From contig NZ_JAUSVK010000001.1 of the NCBI RefSeq assembly GCF_030814655.1, positions 6,579,001-6,643,000 of the forward strand: DNA of 64,000 nucleotides. The letters run 5' to 3'. This document shows positions 57,673-64,000 of this stretch, piece by piece (position 1 is the first letter of the stretch; every line of letters begins with the position of its first letter). A model generated the notes under the pieces. The model made no database searches and was not told the origin of the DNA. It saw nothing but the letters and a program-made list of their open reading frames with translations. The stretch comes from Labrys monachus. Lineage in GTDB: Bacteria; Pseudomonadota; Alphaproteobacteria; Rhizobiales; Labraceae. The position numbers and the translations under genes are program-made.

Positions 57673-58779
57673 ATGAGGCAGGGACAGCAAAAGCGCATGC
57701 GCGGGCGCAGCCGTGGCGGCAAGGGCCCGAACCCGCTCAGCCGAAGCTATGAATCGAACGGCCCCGATGTGAAGGTTCGCGGCACGGCCGCCCACATCGC
57801 CGAGAAATATGTCCAGCTCGCACGCGATGCCCAGTCCTCCGGCGACCCGATCCTGGCGGAGGCCTATCTGCAGCACGCGGAGCATTATTTCCGCATCATC
57901 GCGGCGGCGCAGCCCCAGTTCGGCCAGCAGGGCTACGGACAGGCCGCCGAGGAGGAGGACGACGGAGAGGATTCGGAGTTCGAAGGCCCGATCCCGTCGA
58001 TGCCGCAGTCCTATACCCCGCCGAATCAGTCCTATGACGACCAGCCGCGCCTGGTGCAGCCAGCGCGCGAGCGCAATTACGGCGATCGCCAGAACTATGG
58101 CGAGCGCCAGGAGGCCCGCCCGGAGGGAGAACAGCCCTTCCGCGAGCAGCCTTATCGCGAGCAACCCTATCGCGAACCGCGCTTCCGCGACCGGAACGAG
58201 CGCTTCAGCGGCGAGCGTCCGCAGCGCGAGGAACGCTTTTCCCGCGACGGCCGTGACGACCGGCCGCAGCGCGAGGACCGTCCCTACCGCGCCGAGCGCA
58301 GCTTCGAGCCCGCGCCCGGCGCCGCCCCCGGCCCCGAGGGGGAAGGCGGCGGCGAGCCTCGCCCCTACGCCCCGCGCCAGAGCCGCCGCGACAGGCGCTT
58401 CGGCGACCGGTCCGAGCGTCCCTTCCGCGAGCGCAACGGCGAGGGGCAGCCCTTTGCCGAGCGCCACGAGGAACGCCCGCCGGCCGAACGCCCGCAGGCC
58501 GAGCGCCAGCCGGCCGAACGCGCCCCCCATGTCGAGCGCAGCTTCCAGCCCGCACCCGTCGTGCCGGTCGACCAGCCCCAGCCCGACATCCACGACGACA
58601 ATGCGCTCTCGACCCTGCCGTCCTTCATCACCGGGGCTCCGGCGGCCGCTGCCGCGCCGCCCGCCGTGGAAGGCGAGGGCGAGGCCCGCGCGCCGCTGCG
58701 GCCGCGCCGGCGCCGCGTGACCAAGCGCGTGGAGCCGGGCGAGACGCTCCTGCCGAACATCGAGCCGGCCGGCGAATAA
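57673..58779 (+). CDS. DUF4167-domain protein (RNA-binding-like, low-complexity)
   Basis: A 368-aa protein found throughout Hyphomicrobiales. The N-terminal 85 residues form DUF4167: MRQGQQKRMRGRSRGGKGPN and VRGTAAHIAEKYVQLARDAQ with AEHYFRII. The remainder is disordered, with repeated Arg/Glu/Pro units (FREQPYREQPYREPRF, PAERPQAERQPAER) and an Arg-rich end. Such tails often bind RNA, but function is unproven. A strong terminator follows, so it is transcribed alone. Confidence 0.9.
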   Translation: MRQGQQKRMRGRSRGGKGPNPLSRSYESNGPDVKVRGTAAHIAEKYVQLARDAQSSGDPILAEAYLQHAEHYFRIIAAAQPQFGQQGYGQAAEEEDDGEDSEFEGPIPSMPQSYTPPNQSYDDQPRLVQPARERNYGDRQNYGERQEARPEGEQPFREQPYREQPYREPRFRDRNERFSGERPQREERFSRDGRDDRPQREDRPYRAERSFEPAPGAAPGPEGEGGGEPRPYAPRQSRRDRRFGDRSERPFRERNGEGQPFAERHEERPPAERPQAERQPAERAPHVERSFQPAPVVPVDQPQPDIHDDNALSTLPSFITGAPAAAAAPPAVEGEGEARAPLRPRRRRVTKRVEPGETLLPNIEPAGE

Positions 58780-58812
58780 ACGCCAGTCGACCGATCGAGA
58801 CACGTGATTTTG

Positions 58813-58840
58813 CCGGCGGCCCCTCCAGGCCGCCGGTTTT
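58813..58840 (+). terminator. Rho-independent terminator after the DUF4167 gene
   Basis: Perfect 9-bp stem CCGGCGGCC/GGCCGCCGG with loop CCTCCA, followed by TTTT. Confidence 0.88.
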
Positions 58841-58999
58841 GCGTCGGCGCCTGCCGGGCGTCCGCGCATTTGCGGCTTGCGCGCCTCGTCTGATTCATGC
58901 GCAATGTGGCGGGCTGGCCGGCGCCTTGCGCGTCCGGCGACACATGAGGGACCGAGGCGGGCGGCGGAGGCCGGCGCGGAACGGACAGGGGGCGATGCG

Positions 59000-59488
59000 A
59001 TGCTGGCTCGTTTGCAGAACCTGGTGCGGGCCTTCACGCCGGGAAACCGGGCGCGGCCGCGCTACGTGTTCGACGAGACCGATCATCGCGTGGCGGCCGC
59101 CGGCCTCCTGGTCTATGCGATGAATGTCGACGGCGTGCAGAGCCCCGCCGAGAAGCTTCGCCTCGAAGCGCTGCTGCAGGAACGCTTCTCCCTGAATGCC
59201 GAGGAAACCCGCGCCTTGCTGGCCGCGGCCGGCGAGCGCAATCGCGACGTGCTCGATTTCAACGATTTCACCGGCGTGGTGAAGCGTGCCTATGACGCCG
59301 AGGGGCGCAAGCGCATCGTCGAGATGATGTGGGAGATCGCCTTCGCGGACCGGGCCCTGCACGAGTTCGAGGACAATCTGGTCTGGCGCGTCGCCGAGAC
59401 GCTGGGCGTGTCCGTCCAGGACCGCATCGCGGTCCGCGGCAAGGTCGCCGCGCGCAACGACGTCGCCCTGCCGGAGGCGAGCGAATGA
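59000..59488 (+). CDS. TerB-family (tellurite resistance-like) protein
   Basis: A 162-aa helical protein. Residues 25-150 match the TerB/DjlA-like fold: AAAGLLVYAMNVDGVQSPAE, EKLRLEALLQERFSLNAEE and MMWEIAFADRALHEFEDNLV, with conserved acidic residues that may bind metal. Many alphaproteobacterial members have no link to tellurite. The ATG at 59000 follows AGGGGG. Its stop overlaps the next gene's ATG (ATGA). Confidence 0.88.
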   Translation: MLARLQNLVRAFTPGNRARPRYVFDETDHRVAAAGLLVYAMNVDGVQSPAEKLRLEALLQERFSLNAEETRALLAAAGERNRDVLDFNDFTGVVKRAYDAEGRKRIVEMMWEIAFADRALHEFEDNLVWRVAETLGVSVQDRIAVRGKVAARNDVALPEASE

Positions 59489-60270
59489 GCCGGCCGGTCG
59501 CGCTGGTGACGGGCGCTTCCAGCGGCATCGGCGAGCAGATCGCCCGCCTGCTTGCCGAACAGGGCGAGGACCTCGTGCTGGTGGCCCGCTCGCAGCCCGA
59601 ACTGGCGCGGGTCCAGGGCGATATCGCCGCGGCGACCGGGCGTTTCGTCGCCGTCCTGCCCCTCGATCTCGAGCGACCGGACGCGGCGGATGCGATCGCC
59701 GCGGCGCTGCGCTCGCAGGCGCTGAAGGTGCGCCACCTCGTCAACAATGCGGGCTTCGGCCTCGCCGGCGACATGGGCGACCTGCCCGCCGGGCGCCAAC
59801 TCGGCATGGTCGACCTCAATTGTCGCGCGCTCCTGGCGCTCACCCTGGCTTTCCTGCCGGAGATCCGCGCCAACCGGGGCGGCATCCTCAACGTCGCCTC
59901 GGTAGCCGGCTTCACGCCGGGGCCGGGCCTCGCCGTCTATTACGCGACCAAGGCCTTCGTGGTCTCGCTGACGCGGGCGCTCGGCTATGAGGAGCGGGGC
60001 AACGACATCAGGGTCTGCGCGCTCTGCCCGGGGCCGGTGGCGACGAATTTCGGCGCGCGGGCCGGTTTCGGCGGCTCCCGCGCCATGGCGCTGGCGGGCC
60101 AGCTTTCGGCGCGTGACGTCGCCCATCTCGGCCTCGCCGGCTATTATGCCGGCCGGCGGGTGGTGGTGCCCGGCCTGGTCACCCGGCTGATGATCGCCGT
60201 CCTCGCCGTCGTGCCGACGCGCTTCGTCCTGCCTGTTCTCGCCGCCGCCCAGCGCCAGCGGCGAAACTGA
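59485..60270 (+). CDS. SDR-family NAD(P)-dependent oxidoreductase
   Basis: A 261-aa classical SDR with TGASSGIGEQIARLL, NNAGFGLAGDMGDL, the catalytic Ser in VASVAGFTPG and Tyr-x3-Lys in VYYATKAFVVS. The extended hydrophobic C-terminus (VTRLMIAVLAVVPTRFVLPV) is typical of the YqjQ/DltE-like, membrane-associated SDRs. Substrate unknown. It is translationally coupled to the TerB-like gene. Confidence 0.9.
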   Translation: MSRPVALVTGASSGIGEQIARLLAEQGEDLVLVARSQPELARVQGDIAAATGRFVAVLPLDLERPDAADAIAAALRSQALKVRHLVNNAGFGLAGDMGDLPAGRQLGMVDLNCRALLALTLAFLPEIRANRGGILNVASVAGFTPGPGLAVYYATKAFVVSLTRALGYEERGNDIRVCALCPGPVATNFGARAGFGGSRAMALAGQLSARDVAHLGLAGYYAGRRVVVPGLVTRLMIAVLAVVPTRFVLPVLAAAQRQRRN

Positions 60271-60383
60271 CGGCGGACGCCATCCGTCGGGCTGCGGGCG
60301 GGGGCCGGCTCCAAAAGCGTTCCTTGACTTCCCCCGCGTGAAACCCCAGTTTCCGGCTCCCTTTGGTCGCCTCGCGGAGCCCC

Positions 60384-61337
60384 ATGCGCAGCTATCTCGA
60401 TTTCGAAAAACCCGTCGCCGAGCTCGAGGCGAAGGTTGAGGAACTCCGTGCGATCGCTGAATCGGGGGATGCTGTGGCGATCGGCGACGAGATCCAGCGC
60501 CTGGAGGTCAAGGCGAACCAGGCGCTGCGCGATCTCTATGCCCAGTTGACGCCGTGGCAGAAGACGATGGTGGCGCGCCACCCGGAAAGGCCGCACACCA
60601 CCGATTTCGTCAAGGCGCTGGTCGAGGATTTCACTCCGCTGGCGGGTGACCGGAAATTCGGCGAGGACGAGGCCATCATCGGCGGGTTCGGCCGTTTCCG
60701 GGGCGAATCCGTCTGCATCATCGGGCATGAGAAGGGATCGGACACCGAAAGCCGCATCCGCCACAATTTCGGCATGGCGAGGCCCGAGGGCTATCGCAAG
60801 GCCGTGCGGCTGATGGAACTGGCTGATCGCTTCGAGCTGCCGGTGCTGTCCTTCGTCGACACGGCCGGGGCCTATCCGGGCATCGGCGCGGAAGAACGGG
60901 GCCAGGCCGAGGCCATCGCCCGCTCCACCGATGCGTGCCTGGCGCTCGGCGTGCCGAACGTCGCCATCGTCATCGGCGAGGGCGGATCGGGCGGGGCGAT
61001 CGCCGTCGCTGCCGCCAACCGCGTGCTGATGCTGGAACATTCGGTCTATTCGGTGATCTCGCCCGAGGGGGCGGCGTCCATCCTGTGGCGCGAGCCGTCC
61101 AAGGCGCAGGACGCGGCCAACAACATGAAGATCACTGCGCAGGACCTCCTCAAATTCGGCGTCATCGACGCCATCATTCCGGAGCCGACGGGCGGTGCCC
61201 ACCGCACGCCCGAAAAGGCGATCGAGACGACGGGCGATTTCATCCAGAACGCGCTCAAGGACCTCGCGGGCCTGTCACGCGATGCGGTGAAGCGAGCCCG
61301 CCAGGACAAATTCCTGATGATCGGCCGCAGCCTGTAG
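60384..61337 (+). CDS. accA: Acetyl-CoA carboxylase carboxyltransferase subunit alpha
   Basis: A 317-aa subunit of the enzyme making malonyl-CoA for fatty acid synthesis. The start [57 protein letters not shown] and [20 protein letters not shown] are all family landmarks. accD is not in the window. It stands alone, 113 bases after the SDR. Confidence 0.97.
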   Translation: MRSYLDFEKPVAELEAKVEELRAIAESGDAVAIGDEIQRLEVKANQALRDLYAQLTPWQKTMVARHPERPHTTDFVKALVEDFTPLAGDRKFGEDEAIIGGFGRFRGESVCIIGHEKGSDTESRIRHNFGMARPEGYRKAVRLMELADRFELPVLSFVDTAGAYPGIGAEERGQAEAIARSTDACLALGVPNVAIVIGEGGSGGAIAVAAANRVLMLEHSVYSVISPEGAASILWREPSKAQDAANNMKITAQDLLKFGVIDAIIPEPTGGAHRTPEKAIETTGDFIQNALKDLAGLSRDAVKRARQDKFLMIGRSL

Positions 61338-61532
61338 CCGCGGCCGCCCGCATCCGCGCCGAAAATGTCGGAAAAAAGGCACTAGGTGTTTTCGCCGGAA
61401 TCAGGCATTGTCGCCTTAACGCCCTGTTTACCGTGCTGCGTAACCAGTATGAACCCGCCGCTTGCGGCAAAGGTCCATTACCGCTAAGTTTTTGCAATCT
61501 CTGGAAGTGTCTTTGCACGGGCTCGCTAACTC

Positions 61533-63080
61533 ATGACGGCTCACCTCACGCTGATGCGCAAGATCGCCCTCGCGGCCGGTATCATGCTGCTGGCTGCAAG
61601 CTGTTCCCAAAACGGGGCAAGCCTGCGTTCGACGACGCCGATTCCGGAGGCCCTGCGTGCCGATATGGCCGCCAAGGACATGCCGCGCAGCGCCCCCATC
61701 CTGGTCCGGGTCTACAAGAAGGAATCGGAGCTCGAGCTGTGGAAGCAGACATCGAGCGGCCATTTCGCGCTGCTGAAGACCTATCCGATCTGCCGCTGGT
61801 CCGGCCAGCTCGGCCCCAAGAAGAACGAGGGTGACCGCCAGGTTCCCGAGGGCTTCTATTCGGTGGGCCAGAGCCAGCTGAATCCGAATTCGAATTATTA
61901 CCTCTCGTTCGACGTCGGCTATCCCAACAATTTCGATCGCCAGCTTGGCCGCGCCGGCGGCAACATCATGGTGCATGGCTCGTGCTCCTCGCGCGGCTGC
62001 TTCGCCATGACCGACGGCCAGATGGCCGAGCTCTATTCCGTCGCCCGCGAGGCGCTGCAGGGCGGCCAGCCGGCGTTCCAGCTGCAATCCTATCCGTTCC
62101 GCATGACGGCCGAGAACCTGGCGCAGGCGCGGCGCAACCCGAACATCGGATTCTGGCAGAACCTGAAGGAAGGGTCGGACAATTTCGAGGTCACCAAGCA
62201 GGCGGTGAAGGTCGACGTCTGCAAGGGCCGCTACGTCTTCAACGGCGAGAACGGCACGGCCTGCGGCCTTTCGCCCATCAGCCGCGACGTCGCGACGGCG
62301 GTGATCGAGAAGAAGAGGCACGACGACGCGGAGGTCGCCTCGCTGGTGAATTCGGGCACCAGGGCCGTCAGCTATATCTATGAGGATGGCGGCGCCAATC
62401 CGGCCTTCCTGGCGCGCGCCGTCGACCAGACCGCCGTTCCGGGCAAGGATCGGCCCTTCACCAGCGCTGCAGTGGTCGAAGTCGCTCTCAACGACAACGG
62501 CACGCCGGCGACCGAGGCCGATACCATGGCCGCCAAACGGATCACCTATTCGGCGGCCGAGGAGCTCCTGATGTCCGAGGCGGCGGTCGCCCGCCGTCCG
62601 CTCAAGGGCCCGGCCAACCCGGATGCCGTCGCCGCCCGGCAGCAGGTCGTGTATGCCCGCCTCCTGGGAACGTCGATGCCGGTCGCTCCGAAGAAGCCCG
62701 TCACGGTGGTTGCCAGGGCCGATTCCGCGGCCCCGACGCCGGCCCAGGAGATCGCGGCGGCGACGTCGGATGACAACAGCAAGCCCTTCTATGTCCGCTG
62801 GCTCGGCGGCTCCGGCGACGAGGCCGAGACCAAGCCGGCACAATCCGTCGCGCAGGCGCAGAGCTACGGCCCCGTCCTCGTACCGCATGCCACGCGTTCG
62901 CATCCCAAGCAGCGCCTGCATAATAGCGAGCCGGTGAAGTTCAGCGGACCCGTCATGGCTTCCGCCGGTACGGTCGCCACCATGCCAGCTCCGCTGCAGA
63001 ATCAGTCGAGCGACCAGCCCTTCTACAAGCGTTGGCTCGGCTTCGCCGACGACACGCCCGCCACCACCGGCGCCAACTAG
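61533..63080 (+). CDS. L,D-transpeptidase (YafK-like) lipoprotein
   Basis: A 515-aa protein. The N-terminus has a lipobox (LLAASCSQ), so it is probably lipid-anchored. The catalytic domain (residues 50-235) shows MVHGSCSSRGCFAMTD, the His..Ser-x-Gly-Cys motif of murein L,D-transpeptidases, preceded by YPNNFDRQLGR as in the YafK/ErfK branch. The C-terminal 280 residues are an Ala-rich extension containing two copies of a short motif, KPFYVRWLG and QPFYKRWLG, the second close to the end. It may make 3-3 crosslinks or anchor outer-membrane proteins. ATG at 61554 is an alternative start. Confidence 0.9.
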   Translation: MTAHLTLMRKIALAAGIMLLAASCSQNGASLRSTTPIPEALRADMAAKDMPRSAPILVRVYKKESELELWKQTSSGHFALLKTYPICRWSGQLGPKKNEGDRQVPEGFYSVGQSQLNPNSNYYLSFDVGYPNNFDRQLGRAGGNIMVHGSCSSRGCFAMTDGQMAELYSVAREALQGGQPAFQLQSYPFRMTAENLAQARRNPNIGFWQNLKEGSDNFEVTKQAVKVDVCKGRYVFNGENGTACGLSPISRDVATAVIEKKRHDDAEVASLVNSGTRAVSYIYEDGGANPAFLARAVDQTAVPGKDRPFTSAAVVEVALNDNGTPATEADTMAAKRITYSAAEELLMSEAAVARRPLKGPANPDAVAARQQVVYARLLGTSMPVAPKKPVTVVARADSAAPTPAQEIAAATSDDNSKPFYVRWLGGSGDEAETKPAQSVAQAQSYGPVLVPHATRSHPKQRLHNSEPVKFSGPVMASAGTVATMPAPLQNQSSDQPFYKRWLGFADDTPATTGAN

Positions 63081-63303
63081 GTTCTCGCTTTCCTTGCGGC
63101 GCTGTAGCCCTGGGCTCCGGTTCTCCGGGGGTGGGGCCGGCCGGCCTGATGTCCGGGCGGGCGCGGCTTCGAGCCTGGTGTCCGCCGCCTTGACAAGTTC
63201 CCGCCGGAAGGCGCGAAATCCGCGCGGGGGCACCCATGTCGGGCATCCCTCCTCAACGCGAAGTCCCGCGCGGTGACGGGGTGGAAGCCATCCGGTTCAT
63301 ATC

Positions 63304-64000
63304 ATGTCGCTTGACGTCGTCGATCTGCGCGACTTCTACGAAACCAATCTGGGCCGGGTCGCCGCAAGGCTGATCGGCGGCAAGATCCGGGCCCGCTGGC
63401 AGGACGTCACCGGTCTGCGCGTCGCCGGCGTCGGTTTCGCGGTTCCCTATCTCGCCCTGTTCCGCGACGAGGCTGAACGGGTGCTGTCGTTCAACCCGGC
63501 GACGCAGGGCGTCCTCGAATGGCCGAACGGCGGCCCGATCGCGGCGGCGCTGGTCGAGGAGACGGAACTGCCGCTGGCGGATGGCTGCATCGACCGCGTG
63601 CTCGCCGTCCATCTGCTCGAGGAGGCCGAATCCGCCTCCGACACGCTGCGCGAGATCTGGCGTGTGCTCGCCCCGGGCGGCACCGTGATCCTGGTGGCGC
63701 CGAACCGGCGCGGCGTGTGGGCGCGGTCGGACGCGACGCCTTTCGGCAATGGCCGGCCCTTCTCGCGCCCTCAATTGATGCGGCTGCTGCGCGATGCCCT
63801 GTTCTCGCCGGTCAACTGGACGGAGGCCCTGTACCTGCCGCCGTTCATCCATGGCTGGGCCCTGCGTTCGGCGCCGACCTATGAGCGGCTGGCCGAACGC
63901 CTCGCCTTCCCCTTCGCAGGCGTGCACATCGTCGAGGCGTCCAAGCAGGTCTTCCGCCCGATCACCGTGCGCACGAGGCGCATCAGCGCCCCGCGGTTCC
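63304..64000 (+). CDS. SAM-dependent methyltransferase, 3' end beyond the window
   Basis: The first 232 residues of a class I methyltransferase, still open at the window end. The Methyltransf_11-type core is seen in CIDRVLAVHLLEEAESASDTLREIWRVLAPGGTVILVAPNRRG-like sequence (post-II and motif III regions: ASDTLREIWRVLAPGGTVIL), followed by the SRPQLMRLLRDALF helix. Motif I is weak (VAGVGFAVPYLALF), a feature of this alphaproteobacterial subgroup. The ATG at 63304 begins MSLDVVDLRDFYETNLGRVA. Its substrate is unknown. Confidence 0.85.
   Translation, partial: MSLDVVDLRDFYETNLGRVAARLIGGKIRARWQDVTGLRVAGVGFAVPYLALFRDEAERVLSFNPATQGVLEWPNGGPIAAALVEETELPLADGCIDRVLAVHLLEEAESASDTLREIWRVLAPGGTVILVAPNRRGVWARSDATPFGNGRPFSRPQLMRLLRDALFSPVNWTEALYLPPFIHGWALRSAPTYERLAERLAFPFAGVHIVEASKQVFRPITVRTRRISAPRF

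Noticed and set aside
57281-57676. A 131-aa plus-strand frame and overlapping minus-strand frames between the SRP RNA and the DUF4167 gene
   Set aside because: No ribosome site, no recognisable motif, and frames on both strands overlap; treated as intergenic.
61416-61430. TTAA-N7-TTTA as a CtrA site upstream of the L,D-transpeptidase
   Set aside because: One mismatch in the second half-site and 100 bases from the start; too weak to list as a feature.

Overview
The window is high-GC chromosomal DNA from an alphaproteobacterium, most likely a free-living Hyphomicrobiales (Rhizobiales) species. Support comes from the gene neighbourhoods (mtgA next to rpmF; recR-ybaB-dnaX with the small SRP RNA; ftsEX; a DUF4167 gene), from an alphaproteobacterial LexA box (GTTC-N7-GTTC), a CtrA box (TTAA-N7-TTAA) and an RpoH promoter, and from the palindromic intergenic repeats common in this order. 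I cannot name the genus. No tRNA, rRNA, phage, IS element or CRISPR array was seen.

Layout. 1-2.6 kb: tail of a LysR regulator, an XRE/MmyB-type regulator divergent from an atypical SDR across a perfect operator-like palindrome, and a cupin. 2.7-9.8 kb: mtgA, rpmF and the F1 genes atpH-A-G-D-C, with an Ohr/OsmC peroxidase gene between atpG and atpD and a block of hairpins before atpC. 10-15.5 kb: a glycosyltransferase, a small unknown gene, and betI-betB-betA for choline to glycine betaine. 15.5-19.1 kb: an unusual pair on the minus strand, a pyruvate-phosphate-dikinase-like protein lacking its C-terminal barrel and a 642-aa protein with a PhoU/DUF47-like C-terminal half. 19.2-23.1 kb: an ECF sigma / anti-sigma pair divergent from a small exported protein, a Tat-exported metallo-beta-lactamase-fold protein, a TPR protein and DoxX; four copies of one promoter motif define a small regulon. 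23.3-25.7 kb: obgE, a PepSY-like exported protein, hsp20. 25.9-31.7 kb: the urease cluster ureDABCEFG, interrupted by three blocks of dispersed repeats. 31.9-37.7 kb: an orphan TetR, an SOS-boxed small gene, plsC, a YdcF protein, ftsEX, hpt and a small membrane protein. 37.9-43.3 kb: fhs, kup, 3-hydroxybutyrate dehydrogenase. 43.4-46.9 kb: the choline ABC transporter choXWV. 47-52.1 kb: a membrane protein, a D,D-carboxypeptidase, an EamA exporter preceded by a tandem chain of mini-ORFs, a CobW GTPase, maiA. 52.1-57.2 kb: a methylene-THF reductase/MetV/'virulence factor' trio, recR, ybaB, dnaX and SRP RNA. 57.6-64 kb: DUF4167, TerB-like, SDR, accA, an L,D-transpeptidase lipoprotein, and a methyltransferase that runs off the end.

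How parts fit together. Choline uptake (choXWV) and oxidation (betBA) lie 30 kb apart but share a near-identical promoter/operator, TTGACTGATTG followed by a TTGnAnGTTCAA palindrome, so BetI probably controls both. Fhs, the MetF/MetV trio and betaine formation suggest one-carbon handling downstream of betaine, which is inference. Urease, the ATP synthase, peptidoglycan enzymes and the replication/repair genes are ordinary housekeeping. The parts least explained by known biology are the truncated-PPDK/PhoU-like pair, the ECF regulon, the SOS gene that looks leaderless, the mini-ORF chain before the EamA gene, and several families of dispersed palindromic repeats.
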